A stretch of DNA of 64,000 nt from Alphaproteobacteria bacterium LSUCC0396 (GTDB lineage: Bacteria > Pseudomonadota > Alphaproteobacteria > Puniceispirillales > Puniceispirillaceae). Below are positions 43,513-53,071 of the stretch, piece after piece. The stretch is from NCBI GenBank assembly GCA_041228345.1, contig CP166131.1, forward strand, positions 868,001 to 932,000. The letters run 5' to 3'. Position 1 is the stretch's first letter. The number at the start of each line of letters is the position of its first letter. The notes below the pieces were generated by a model, which had not been told where the DNA came from, did not search any database, and worked only from the letters and a program-made list of their open reading frames with translations. Made by a program: the position numbers and the translations under genes.

Positions 43513-44907
43513 ATGAGCCGAGAACAGGCATTATCCAAAATTGACGAATATTATCACACCGGCGGTTTCGAGGCTGACCTTGCGCGCAGGATCGCTTATA
43601 AAACCGAAAGCAACCTTGCCGGATGCGAGGCCGCTTTACAGGCCTATCTTGATGATGATCTCGTGCCATATTTATCCGACCTTGGATTTGATTGTGAAAT
43701 CTATCCAAACCCGCGCAACGACGCCGGCCCATTTCTGGTGGCGCGGCGCATCGAAGGCGATGATCTACCAACGGTGATGACCTATGGTCATGGCGATGTG
43801 GTTGCTGGATACGATACCCAATGGGACAATGGAATGTCGCCATGGCAAATCACCAAGGATGGACAGCGCTGGTATGGCCGCGGCACCGCCGATAATAAGG
43901 GCCAGCACACGATTAATATGGCCGCATTGAAAACCGTACTCGAGGCGCGCGGCACGCTTGGCTTCAATGTTGTCATTCTGATTGAAATGGGCGAGGAACG
44001 TGGCTCGCCCGGGCTAAAGGATTTCTGTGCCGCCCATCGGGATCTATTCAAGGCCGACGTATTTATTGCGTCTGACGGGCCGCGCATCCACCCCGATAAA
44101 CCGACCATTTTTATGGGATCTCGTGGGGTATTTAATTTTACCATGCGACTGGATTCGCACGCTGGCGGTCATCATTCCGGGAATTGGGGCGGCCTGCTGA
44201 CCAACCCCGGCGTGGTCATGGCACATGCGCTTGCCAGCATGATTGATCGAAATGGAAAAATTCTTGTCGAAGGATGGCGCAACACCCAAATCCCAAATTC
44301 GGTTCGCGCAGCAATTGCCAAGCTAGAGGTTGGGGGCGGCGAAAACGCACCCGAGATTAACCCAAATTGGGGCGAGCCTGATATGACGCTTGGTGAACGG
44401 GTTTTTGCCAGCAACACGTTTGAAGTGCGTGCGTTTGAAACTGGTAATCCGCGATCACCAGCCAATGCTATCCCGCCAAGTGCCGTGGTGTTTGGGCATC
44501 TTCGCTATGTTGTTGGCACCGAAGTTAGCCAGTTAATGCCGCTGCTGCGCGCGCATCTCGACAAGCACGGATTCAATGATATCACGATCACCAGCGAGCG
44601 CGATCCGATGTATGCTACACGGCTTGATCCCGATCATCCATGGGCGAAATGGGCGCTGAAATCGCTTGGCGAAACGGCCAGTGAGGATATTTCTGTGATG
44701 CCAAATCTTGGGGGATCATTGCCCAATGACGTGTTTGCAGATTTGCTTGGATTGCCGACCATCTGGGTGCCGCATTCTTATGCTGGCTGCTCGCAACACG
44801 CACCAAACGAGCATATTCTGGAATCAATCACCCAATCGGCGCTACGGCTAATGACTGGGTTATGGTGGGACCTTGGTGCCGGAAACACCCCACGGAACAG
44901 CAACTGA
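43513..44907 (+). CDS. M20-family metallopeptidase
   Basis: 464-residue zinc hydrolase of the ArgE/DapE/ACY1 type. Metal ligands are seen in YGHGDVV, ADNKGQ, the GEERGSPG glutamates, ASDGPR and, near the end, CSQHAPNEH. It would remove an acyl or amino acid group from an amide or dipeptide. I chose the ATG at 43513 with GGGAA upstream; ATG 43507 is also possible, and an open frame from 43456 has no ribosome site. It is followed after 47 bp by an amidase and faces the second TAXI-TRAP pair. Confidence 0.9.
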   Translation: MSREQALSKIDEYYHTGGFEADLARRIAYKTESNLAGCEAALQAYLDDDLVPYLSDLGFDCEIYPNPRNDAGPFLVARRIEGDDLPTVMTYGHGDVVAGYDTQWDNGMSPWQITKDGQRWYGRGTADNKGQHTINMAALKTVLEARGTLGFNVVILIEMGEERGSPGLKDFCAAHRDLFKADVFIASDGPRIHPDKPTIFMGSRGVFNFTMRLDSHAGGHHSGNWGGLLTNPGVVMAHALASMIDRNGKILVEGWRNTQIPNSVRAAIAKLEVGGGENAPEINPNWGEPDMTLGERVFASNTFEVRAFETGNPRSPANAIPPSAVVFGHLRYVVGTEVSQLMPLLRAHLDKHGFNDITITSERDPMYATRLDPDHPWAKWALKSLGETASEDISVMPNLGGSLPNDVFADLLGLPTIWVPHSYAGCSQHAPNEHILESITQSALRLMTGLWWDLGAGNTPRNSN

Positions 44908-44954
44908 GCAAATCTCTTTATCTTTGTCCTAATCTTTACCCATGAGGAAATAAT

Positions 44955-46406
44955 ATGTCAGACCTATGTGACATGACCGCTGTCGAATTACGCCGCATGA
45001 TTGGACGCAAAAACATTTCGCCGGTTGAGCTGCTGGATAGTTGCATTGCCCGGATCGAAGCGACAGATGGGGCGCTTAACGCCGTTGTTACGCGTTCATT
45101 TGATCACGCCCGTGACGCGGCAATTGACGCTGAAAAAGCCGTTCTGAGTGGGCAGGAATTGGGTTTGCTACACGGGCTTCCGGTTGGCATCAAAGATCTT
45201 GAAGCGACCGCCGGGATCCGCACCACTTTAGGCTCGACACTTTATGCCAATCACATCCCAACCAAGGATCAGGGGTCAGTTGCGAATATTCGCGCCGAGG
45301 GCGGTATCATTATCGGCAAGACTAACACACCGGAATTTGGTGCGGGGGCAAATACACGCAATCTTGTATTTGGTGCCACCGGCAATCCTTTCAATCCAGA
45401 AAAAACCTGTGGTGGTTCGTCGGGCGGATCAGCGGTTGCGCTTGCCACTGGTATGATGCCGCTTGCCAGCGGATCTGATTATGGGGGCAGCCTGCGCACG
45501 CCTGCAGGTTTCTGCGGTGTTGTCGGCATCCGGCCATCTCCGGGGGTTGTTGCAGCAGAAGGGCGGCCGGTTGGCCTGCTTCCTTTTTCCGTTCTCGGGC
45601 CGATGGGGCGCACCGTTGACGATGCCTATCTATTGCTGCAGGCACAGATGGGCGTTGATCCGCATGATCCATTTTCAACATCACCTGACATCGATTTATT
45701 TGCGCCCCTTGAAGGCGCCGATCTTGGCAGCATCAGGGCAATGATTACGGCCGATCTTGGCGCCGCGCCAATGTCAAAAAGCTATCGGTCGCTTTTCGCC
45801 GACCGGGTTGGTGTTTTCGGCCGTCACTTTTCGACTGCGATAGAGGGCAGCCCCGACTTTACCGATGGTGATAACTCATTTGAAGTTTTGCGCGGGGTGA
45901 ATTTTGTTGCCGCACATGGTGAGCGTGTCCGTCAACACCGCGACAAGCTAAGCCCGAACGTTGTCGATAATGTTGATCGCGGCCTTGCCTATAATCTGGA
46001 AGATGTTGCAATCGCACATCTGCAACAAAGCAAGATTGCCCGCAACTGGCTCGATCTCTTTGACGAGGTGGATGTGGTCATTTGTCCAGCCGCATCAACC
46101 TCACCATTCCCGCATGATCAATGGTCGGTTACAGAGATTGATGATGTGCAAATGGAAACTTATATGCGCTGGCTGGCGATCACCTATTTGCCAACAATGG
46201 CGCTTGCAAGCGCGGTTGTTCTGCCATGCGGGCTAGATGATCATCACATGCCGTTTGGCATCCAGATTCTGGGCGCGCCCGGGCGTGATCGGCTTGTTAT
46301 TGAGGTTGCAAAAGCGCTCGAGGACGTGCTTGCTGTGAACGAGAAAACCCGTCGCCCTCTTCCCGATATAGCCAATCTGGCAAATGTTGCAAAAGCGGCA
46401 GGCTAA
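44955..46406 (+). CDS. Amidase (amidase-signature family)
   Basis: 483-residue amidase. The Ser-cisSer-Lys triad is visible: Lys80 in LPVGIKD, the serine of GGSSGGS near 155 and the nucleophile Ser179 in GSDYGGSLRTPA. The family hydrolyses small amides or acts in GatCAB; no gatB/gatC is nearby and the C-terminus lacks GatA features, so catabolism is more likely. A GAGGAA site precedes the ATG. It probably forms an operon with the M20 peptidase and converges on the dpp-like operon. Confidence 0.9.
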   Translation: MSDLCDMTAVELRRMIGRKNISPVELLDSCIARIEATDGALNAVVTRSFDHARDAAIDAEKAVLSGQELGLLHGLPVGIKDLEATAGIRTTLGSTLYANHIPTKDQGSVANIRAEGGIIIGKTNTPEFGAGANTRNLVFGATGNPFNPEKTCGGSSGGSAVALATGMMPLASGSDYGGSLRTPAGFCGVVGIRPSPGVVAAEGRPVGLLPFSVLGPMGRTVDDAYLLLQAQMGVDPHDPFSTSPDIDLFAPLEGADLGSIRAMITADLGAAPMSKSYRSLFADRVGVFGRHFSTAIEGSPDFTDGDNSFEVLRGVNFVAAHGERVRQHRDKLSPNVVDNVDRGLAYNLEDVAIAHLQQSKIARNWLDLFDEVDVVICPAASTSPFPHDQWSVTEIDDVQMETYMRWLAITYLPTMALASAVVLPCGLDDHHMPFGIQILGAPGRDRLVIEVAKALEDVLAVNEKTRRPLPDIANLANVAKAAG

Positions 46407-46418
46407 CGCCTAGCGGGA

Positions 46419-47378
46419 TCAATCCTCATAAAGATGGCATTCGACATAATGCCCTTTTTGAGCTTTTCCGACTGGCGCAATGCCAGAGCAATGCGGCATT
46501 GCGTTGGCACAGCGCGGATGAAACGAACAGCCTGTCGGTGGGTCAATCGGATTTGGATAACTGGCGCCTAACTGGTTATTCGGAATCCCCAGATTTGGAT
46601 CAGGGGTCAGAACTGAATTCAACAGCGCGCGTGTATAGGGGTGCTGCGGATCATTAAACAATTTATCGGTATCGGCGACTTCGACAATACGCCCAAGATA
46701 CATCACAGCCACCCGCGTTGCGATATGTTCGACCACTGCCAGATTATGACTGATGATAATATATGTTAAATTCAACTCATCGCGCAGGTCGTTCAACAGG
46801 TTCAATATCTGCGACTGCACCGAGACATCCAGCGCCGATGTTGGCTCGTCACACACGACAATTTGTGGCCGGTTGACCAGCGCACGGGCAATTGCCACGC
46901 GCTGGCGCTGGCCGCCCGATAACTGATTTGGAAAGGCATTACGAAGGCGCGGCGGCAACCCCACCAGCTCCATCGTTTCCTCGACTCGCCGTTGCATACT
47001 GTCCAGATCAGCAACGCCCTGCACCTTCATCGGCAACGCGATGATAGAGCCGATCGTCTTTCGCGGATTGAGCGACGAATATGGGTCTTGAAAGATAGGC
47101 TGCACAGTTCGCGCCAACTCGAGCCGCGGCACATCATTGATCGGCTTGCCACATAGCTCAACCGTGCCCGATGATTGTGGCAACAGACCAAGCAGCATTT
47201 TGGCAAGCGTCGTTTTTCCACAACCCGACTCGCCAACAAGTGCCAGAACCTCGCCGCGCGCAACCGTCAGATTTACCCCATTCACTGCCTTGAGCTGTTG
47301 CTTTCCCCGAAACATACCGCGTGAAATAGAGAAGTTCCGGGTTACATCCTTTGCATCAATCATTAGTTCAGCCATCAT
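46419..47378 (-). CDS. Oligopeptide ABC transporter ATPase (DppF/OppF-like)
   Basis: 319 residues. Walker A GESGCGKTTL near 50, LSGGQRQRVAIARAL, VCDEPTSALDVS and a C-terminal oligopeptide/dipeptide extension with CSFHPRCANAMPHC. The cysteines of that extension may hold a cluster or metal as in OppF/DppF relatives. Its ATG overlaps the stop of the other ATPase by 4 bases (ATGA). Last gene of a five-gene uptake operon. Confidence 0.93.
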   Translation of the reverse strand: MMAELMIDAKDVTRNFSISRGMFRGKQQLKAVNGVNLTVARGEVLALVGESGCGKTTLAKMLLGLLPQSSGTVELCGKPINDVPRLELARTVQPIFQDPYSSLNPRKTIGSIIALPMKVQGVADLDSMQRRVEETMELVGLPPRLRNAFPNQLSGGQRQRVAIARALVNRPQIVVCDEPTSALDVSVQSQILNLLNDLRDELNLTYIIISHNLAVVEHIATRVAVMYLGRIVEVADTDKLFNDPQHPYTRALLNSVLTPDPNLGIPNNQLGASYPNPIDPPTGCSFHPRCANAMPHCSGIAPVGKAQKGHYVECHLYED

Positions 47379-48382
47379 GCCACCTCACTTTTTGCCAGTG
47401 TTTTAGCATCATGGATGCAGCGATAAGCCTGTGTTTTACCTTTTGGGTCACGCAGCGAAATATCACTCTGACGACACGCATCGCTGGCCATATCGCAGCG
47501 ATCAGCAAACCTGCAGCCAGTAAATTCGCCAATCAGCGACGGCACCATACCCGGGATTGACCCAAGTGGCGTACCGCGCTTGGTTTTTCCCGGCACCGGA
47601 ATACAACGCATAAGCCCGCGGGTATAAGGGTGAAGCGGGTTTTCAAAAATCTGCTGCGCCGTGCCCTGCTCGACGATTTGGCCCGCATACATCACCGCAA
47701 CACGGGTCGCAATTCGCGCCACCACGCCAAGATCATGTGTGATCAGCATCAGCCCCATATCAAATTCATTTTGCAGGTCTTTCAACAACAACAGGATCTG
47801 CGCCTGAATCGTCACATCAAGCGCCGTTGTCGGCTCGTCAGCGATAATCAATTCCGGTTCACATAAAAGCGTCATGGCAATCATAACCCGTTGACGCAAC
47901 CCACCAGATAATTGATGCGGATATTGACCAAGCCGCTGATCGGCCGCAGTGATGCCAACCTTTTCCAGCATACGCTTTGCCAGATCGCGCGCCTCATCAC
48001 CTGATATGGTGCGATGACGGTGCAATGTCTCGATCATCTGATTGCCTATGGTAAAGGCCGGGTTCAGACTGGTCATTGGCTCTTGGAAAATCATTCCCAT
48101 CTTGTTACCCCGAATATCCGACATTTGTTTCTCGGAATAATCAAGGATACTCGTGCCCGCCAGATCAAGCTGTCGTAGCCTCCGGATCGCTTTTTTGGGC
48201 AACAGATCCATTATCGCCAACGAGGTCAATGATTTGCCACAACCAGACTCACCAACGATGCACAGCGTCTCACCCTTATCCACATGAATATTGAGGTCGT
48301 CTACTGCATGCAGCACGCCCTCGGCGAGGGGAATATCCACCGATAGATTTTTGACCTCAAGCACTCGATCAGGCATCCCCAC
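47375..48382 (-). CDS. Oligopeptide ABC transporter ATPase (DppD/OppD-like)
   Basis: 335 residues. Walker A GESGCGKSLTS near 40, LSGGLRQRVMIAM, IADEPTTALDVT and the C-terminal CRFADRCDMASDAC extension typical of OppD/DppD. It follows the permease gene DppC-like by 3 bp and overlaps the DppF-like gene. Works as a heterodimer with it at the inner membrane. Confidence 0.93.
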   Translation of the reverse strand: MGMPDRVLEVKNLSVDIPLAEGVLHAVDDLNIHVDKGETLCIVGESGCGKSLTSLAIMDLLPKKAIRRLRQLDLAGTSILDYSEKQMSDIRGNKMGMIFQEPMTSLNPAFTIGNQMIETLHRHRTISGDEARDLAKRMLEKVGITAADQRLGQYPHQLSGGLRQRVMIAMTLLCEPELIIADEPTTALDVTIQAQILLLLKDLQNEFDMGLMLITHDLGVVARIATRVAVMYAGQIVEQGTAQQIFENPLHPYTRGLMRCIPVPGKTKRGTPLGSIPGMVPSLIGEFTGCRFADRCDMASDACRQSDISLRDPKGKTQAYRCIHDAKTLAKSEVA

Positions 48383-48385
48383 CCC

Positions 48386-49276
48386 CTAGTTCCTATTTTC
48401 CGGTGCAGTTATATCCCGTGCACCATCACCCATCAGATTGATAGCTAGAACCAGCATAAACAACGCCACTCCTGGTATAGCAATCAACCATGGCTCAAAT
48501 AACATCATATCCTTTCCTTCGGACACCATCAGCCCCCAGGATGGCAATGGAGGTTGAACGCCAAGGCCAAGGAACGACAATGCGGCTTCAAGAATAATCG
48601 CGTGCGCAATTTCAATCGTTGTGATCACGATCAGATTGTTAACCACGTTCGGCATCACCTCTGCGATCAAAACACGTGAGGTTGAACAGCCAACCGCCCG
48701 TGCTGCAGCAACATAATCCATCGAACGAATTTGCAAGGTCGATGACCGCATCACCACGGCAAATCGATCCCACAATAACAAGCCCAACACCGTCACGACC
48801 ACCTGCAGCGACCCACCAACAATCGCCACAACCGCCAACGCCACTAGAACGACCGGCATCGAGAGCCTGACCGTGATCAGAAACGTGACGACCATATCAA
48901 CGCGGCCACCAAAATAGCCCGCCATAACCCCCATAAAAGTACCGATGATGCCAGAAATAACTGCAGCCCCGATGCCAATGAGCAGGGAAATTCGAGCCCC
49001 ATATATCAACCTTGACAGGTAATCACGCCCAAGGTGATCCGTGCCAAGAATATGCTCCCAGCTACCACGGCTGTCCCAAACAGGCGGCACAAGACGCCGC
49101 ATCAAATCTTGATGATACGGATCGTGCGGGGCAATAAGCGGGGCAAGCAAAGCGATGGCAATGACTGTAATGACAATGACCGAGCCGATGATCATGCCCT
49201 GATGGCCTTTGACTTTTTTAATCAGCGAAGACAATTTGCCTGACCTATTTATGTTTGCACTATTTGATAATGACAT
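48386..49276 (-). CDS. Oligopeptide ABC permease (DppC/OppC-like)
   Basis: 296 residues, six membrane segments; N-terminal TM about 31-52, followed by the OppC-type segment LLAPLIAPHDPY and LGTDHLGRDYLSRL. The EAA loop is DYVAAARAVGCSTSRVLI. It starts one base into the stop of the DppB-like gene, so it is translationally coupled. Confidence 0.93.
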   Translation of the reverse strand: MSLSNSANINRSGKLSSLIKKVKGHQGMIIGSVIVITVIAIALLAPLIAPHDPYHQDLMRRLVPPVWDSRGSWEHILGTDHLGRDYLSRLIYGARISLLIGIGAAVISGIIGTFMGVMAGYFGGRVDMVVTFLITVRLSMPVVLVALAVVAIVGGSLQVVVTVLGLLLWDRFAVVMRSSTLQIRSMDYVAAARAVGCSTSRVLIAEVMPNVVNNLIVITTIEIAHAIILEAALSFLGLGVQPPLPSWGLMVSEGKDMMLFEPWLIAIPGVALFMLVLAINLMGDGARDITAPENRN

Positions 49277-50193
49277 CAGCTAATCCTGATCCGAGGATCA
49301 AGCCACGCATTTAGCAAATCAGCAAAAAATGTGAGAACAATGTAAAATAATGAAAAGACTAGAATAAGCCCCTGCACTGTCGGTAGATCATTTCTGGTAA
49401 TTGACTCCCAAGCTAAAAAGCCAGCCCCATGCAAAGCAAAAATTGTTTCGACAACAATCGACCCCCCCAACATAAACCCAAACTGCACCGCAGCTAGGCT
49501 GACAACAGGGATAATCGCGTTACGAAGAGCATGTTTAAAGAGGACCACTACCGGCCGTAATCCCTTTGCCCGCGCGGTTCTTATGTAATCTGTGCTGAGA
49601 ACCTCAAGCATGCCAGTTCGCGTTAGCCGCATAATCGCTGGCGCCGCATAATACCCAAGAACCACGGTTGGCATTACAAAATGCAGCCATGTATCGGAAC
49701 CGGATGTTGGCAACAGACGCAGATTTACTGACAGTAAAACGATGAGCATCAGGGCAAACCAAAAGCTTGGAAGCGCCTGCCCCATAACAGATAAGAACAG
49801 CGCAACGCGGTCAATAATGCTGTTTGGACGAATTGCAGCAGCAACACCAAGCGGAACTGAGAATAGAATTGCAAAGGTAATTGCGCTAACCCCAAGCATC
49901 ATGGTGGTGGGCAATCTTTCACCAATCAGGGCGCTGACGTCAGTTCGGAAATAATAGCTTTTTCCCAGGTCACCACCAATTGCACGCTGAAGCCAGTCAA
50001 AATACTGGACAAGGATAGGCCGGTCAAAGCCATATAGTTTACGAATGGCCTCAATATCCGCGTCTGAAGCCGTTTCACCAGCCATAGCAATCGCTGGGTC
50101 ACTCGACAGATAGAGCAGACCAAAGCTGATAAAAGAAACCGTTAAAGCGACTAATGATGCGAGGCCAAACCGCTTCAATGTATAAAAAAGCAT
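49276..50193 (-). CDS. Oligopeptide ABC permease (DppB/OppB-like)
   Basis: 305 residues with six membrane segments (first about 8-30) and the EAA loop DYIRTARAKGLRPVVVL. DppB-type features include GFDRPILVQYFDWL after the first periplasmic stretch. It starts 66 bp after the binding-protein gene, with a very stable hairpin in the gap. Confidence 0.93.
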   Translation of the reverse strand: MLFYTLKRFGLASLVALTVSFISFGLLYLSSDPAIAMAGETASDADIEAIRKLYGFDRPILVQYFDWLQRAIGGDLGKSYYFRTDVSALIGERLPTTMMLGVSAITFAILFSVPLGVAAAIRPNSIIDRVALFLSVMGQALPSFWFALMLIVLLSVNLRLLPTSGSDTWLHFVMPTVVLGYYAAPAIMRLTRTGMLEVLSTDYIRTARAKGLRPVVVLFKHALRNAIIPVVSLAAVQFGFMLGGSIVVETIFALHGAGFLAWESITRNDLPTVQGLILVFSLFYIVLTFFADLLNAWLDPRIRIS

Positions 50194-50222
50194 CAGAGCA
50201 TACCTGTCAAAACGTCAGTGAG

Positions 50223-50248
50223 AGAGCTGCGCGCCGTTCGGCGCGCAG
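50223..50248 (-). promoter_or_regulatory. Intercistronic hairpin after the peptide-binding protein gene
   Basis: AGCTGCGCGCC (50223-50233) pairs with GGCGCGCAGCT (50238-50248) over loop GTTC, an 11-bp GC-rich stem. No T-run follows on the minus strand. As in other binding-protein operons it probably stabilises the upstream message. Confidence 0.65.
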
Positions 50249-50259
50249 CTATCGTTTAT

Positions 50260-51783
50260 TTATTTCCATTTTGCTGTGAAAAAGCGCGGAATTTCATCTG
50301 CCGTAGGCGTGAATTCGACGTCTTTCGAGAACGCATACCATGTATTATATGACCATAGCGGGAACATAAATACCTCTTCCGATATGCGAGAAAGAGCCGC
50401 TTTATAGGCGTCCTTTCTAACTTGGGGATCTACATTAGTATCCCCAATTCCCAACTGCTTGATAACCTCAGGGTCTTTTGAATAATCGTCCTTACCACCA
50501 GATTGGAAGTGGCTGGTAATGGCTGAAACATCATTAATTGAGTATGATCCCCATGTACCAAAGTTAAATGGCGACGCACCTTCCTGAACCTTGTCTCGGA
50601 ATGCCGCATATTTCAGATACTCAAATTTTGTCTTGATGCCGATTGCATTCAGATTGTTGATCATGGCTTCAGCATAATCACGGTTTCGGTAGGCAAGGAA
50701 CGGTGTTTCAAACCCATTTGGATAGCCTGCCTCGGCCAGCAGCTTCTTTGCCTTTTCGGGGTTGTAATCATATTTTGGCACATCCTGAGTGCATCCAAAC
50801 TGCGACGGAAAGCACAGTGAATTCACAACAATTGACTCGCCCTGCACCAAGTTTTTGACGATGCCCTCACGATCAATCGCATGGGCAATAGCTTTGCGCA
50901 CCCGAACATCGTTCATGGGATTTTTACTGTGACGTCCCATTGCATCGAAATTCAGATACCCAATTCTCATGGTTGAGGAATTCTTTACAGTAAATGCACC
51001 CTGTGATTTGATACGTTCGGCTTGATCTGGTTTGACTTTCCAAATCCAGTCAATACCGCCCGAAAAAAGCTCTGCGAGTTGTGTGTTGCTCTCAGCAATG
51101 GTACGAAACACAACATTTCCTATATTCGCTTTTCCCTTTGGGCTGCCGCTATGGTGGCCATCATATTTCTTGAACCGGTAGCGTTTACCGGGTTCAACAC
51201 TTGTGACAGCGTAGGGCCCCGTTCCGACAGGCTTTATCGCCATACCTTCAGGGCCAACTTTACCATAGTAATCATTTGGGTACATCACGATCGGGCCAGA
51301 TAAGAACTCTAGCGCGGCAGGAAACTCTTTTTTCAAGTTCAACCGGACCTTGTACTCACCGAGTTTCTCAGCACTACTCCACCAGTTCACATTCCGCGCG
51401 GGTTTTGCTCCATTTTTTGGATCTGCTACGTAATTGAGCGTAAACACCACGTCATCCGCATCAAACTTTTCACCATTATGAAACTTCACTCCTTTACGAA
51501 GTTCAAATTCAAGGGTTTTCGAATCAACCCAGGTGTAGGATGTCGCCAAATTCGGCAAATACTCATTTGTTTTGGGGTCCCTGTAAAGAAGCGCATCCCA
51601 AACCATACGTGAAATGATGATGCCCTCGCGCGCTGTATTGTAATAATTATCGATAGATTCCAACTCACGATCAATCGCAACGTTGAGCGTGTCGTCAGAC
51701 TTTCCTGCATGCGCAACAGAGGCACCACCTGTCGCAAGCAAGGCGCCAACAAGCAGCGACGAGACATGTTTTTTTATGATCAT
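50260..51783 (-). CDS. Periplasmic peptide-binding protein (SBP family 5, DppA-like)
   Basis: 507 residues, signal peptide about 1-26 (...GALLATGGASVAHA). The mature part begins DDTLNVAIDRELESIDNYYNTAREG and contains VKFHNGEKFDADDVVFTLN, the family 5 hallmark. First gene of the operon with the DppB, C, D and F-like genes. Ligand may be a peptide, an opine or another amide; nearby peptidases favour peptides. Confidence 0.93.
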   Translation of the reverse strand: MIIKKHVSSLLVGALLATGGASVAHAGKSDDTLNVAIDRELESIDNYYNTAREGIIISRMVWDALLYRDPKTNEYLPNLATSYTWVDSKTLEFELRKGVKFHNGEKFDADDVVFTLNYVADPKNGAKPARNVNWWSSAEKLGEYKVRLNLKKEFPAALEFLSGPIVMYPNDYYGKVGPEGMAIKPVGTGPYAVTSVEPGKRYRFKKYDGHHSGSPKGKANIGNVVFRTIAESNTQLAELFSGGIDWIWKVKPDQAERIKSQGAFTVKNSSTMRIGYLNFDAMGRHSKNPMNDVRVRKAIAHAIDREGIVKNLVQGESIVVNSLCFPSQFGCTQDVPKYDYNPEKAKKLLAEAGYPNGFETPFLAYRNRDYAEAMINNLNAIGIKTKFEYLKYAAFRDKVQEGASPFNFGTWGSYSINDVSAITSHFQSGGKDDYSKDPEVIKQLGIGDTNVDPQVRKDAYKAALSRISEEVFMFPLWSYNTWYAFSKDVEFTPTADEIPRFFTAKWK

Positions 51784-52032
51784 TAAAACCTCCCTTTATA
51801 TTCATTTGTATAGTGATGCTGAACACTCTTAGACAAAAGTCAAACACACCTTTTTCGCTGTGTCGAGGCACTTCACGAGAAAATCCATTATTTCGTCGGT
51901 GCAGACACTCTGATCAGCCAAATCTTTCTGGCAGGGAAAACATTCGTTTTAAATGTTTGGATTTTCGGTCTATATCTTATTGTTAGAGTAAAGAAGGCAG
52001 AACAAATCTAATAATATCCTGACAAATTCGAC

Positions 52033-53010
52033 TTGACCCAACAATCTTTGGAACATGGTTTGAAATCTGACACCAAACAGCAAAAGCGATCGCTACTAAG
52101 CCGGTTGCAGAGCAAAGATACTGCGCTACAATCGGTATTCTGGATGTTGATTTCCTGCTGTGCGCTATCAATGCTCGCCGCACTTGGCAGGCTTTTGGGA
52201 GAATATGAGGTAAGCGCGTTCCAGACGGTGTTTTGCCGTTTGCTGTTCGCCTTTCTGGTGATGGTGCCACTGGTAATGCATCAAGGGCTAAAGACGGTCA
52301 CAACTGCGCAGCTTAAAACCTATATCATTCGATCAGTTTCCGGCATGGTGGCAATGTGGACATGGTTTTATGCGGTAACGCTTATTCCCATTGGCGAGCA
52401 AACAGCACTTAGCTTTCTTGCTCCTCTTTTTACCACAATCGGTGCCGCCTTTGCGCTTAGAGAAACCGTGCGGATGCGACGATGGGCGGCGATTTTTACC
52501 GGTTTTGTCGGCGCCCTGATTATTATTCGCCCGGGCATCGTCGATATCAGTCTTGGTCATTGGGTCGCCATTTTATCGGCGCTGGCAATGGGCTGTTCGG
52601 CTCTTATCATCAAACATCTAACCCGTCAGGATAATCCGCTGATCATTGTGTTTATCTCTCATCTAATCATGATGCCGATGGCACTCATTCCGGCGATCAT
52701 TGTTTGGGAATGGCCCAATCAAGAGGTGTGGTTAATCCTGATGGCAACTGGTCCCTTTGCCGTTATCGGACATTTTGCGTTAACCAAAGCCTATTCGCTT
52801 GCCGATGCGTCCTTTGTTGCCGGCGTTGATTACGCGCGATTACCCTTTGCGGTATTATTTGGCTGGTTGCTGTTTAACGAGCTGTCCGATTTATGGACAT
52901 GGATCGGTGCCAGTATTATTTTTGCGTCGTCTTTTTATGTGATCCGGCGAGAAATGCGTGACAAGAAAAATGCCTTGCAAAAACAGGCTCTGCTAATTGA
53001 AAAAGCGTGA
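52033..53010 (+). CDS. EamA/DMT-family transporter
   Basis: 325 residues, about ten membrane segments in two EamA halves (second half begins around WVAILSALAMGCSALIIK). Likely exports or imports a metabolite such as an amino acid. The only start in frame before the first membrane helix is TTG at 52033, with no convincing ribosome site upstream, so the start or the translation mode is unusual. It diverges from the dpp-like operon and lies 61 bp upstream of an M20 peptidase. Confidence 0.87.
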   Translation: MTQQSLEHGLKSDTKQQKRSLLSRLQSKDTALQSVFWMLISCCALSMLAALGRLLGEYEVSAFQTVFCRLLFAFLVMVPLVMHQGLKTVTTAQLKTYIIRSVSGMVAMWTWFYAVTLIPIGEQTALSFLAPLFTTIGAAFALRETVRMRRWAAIFTGFVGALIIIRPGIVDISLGHWVAILSALAMGCSALIIKHLTRQDNPLIIVFISHLIMMPMALIPAIIVWEWPNQEVWLILMATGPFAVIGHFALTKAYSLADASFVAGVDYARLPFAVLFGWLLFNELSDLWTWIGASIIFASSFYVIRREMRDKKNALQKQALLIEKA

Positions 53011-53071
53011 TTAATTTGACCCGATTATACCCCCCTCGGATTACCCCCACAGATTAAATAAGGAGAAAGCG

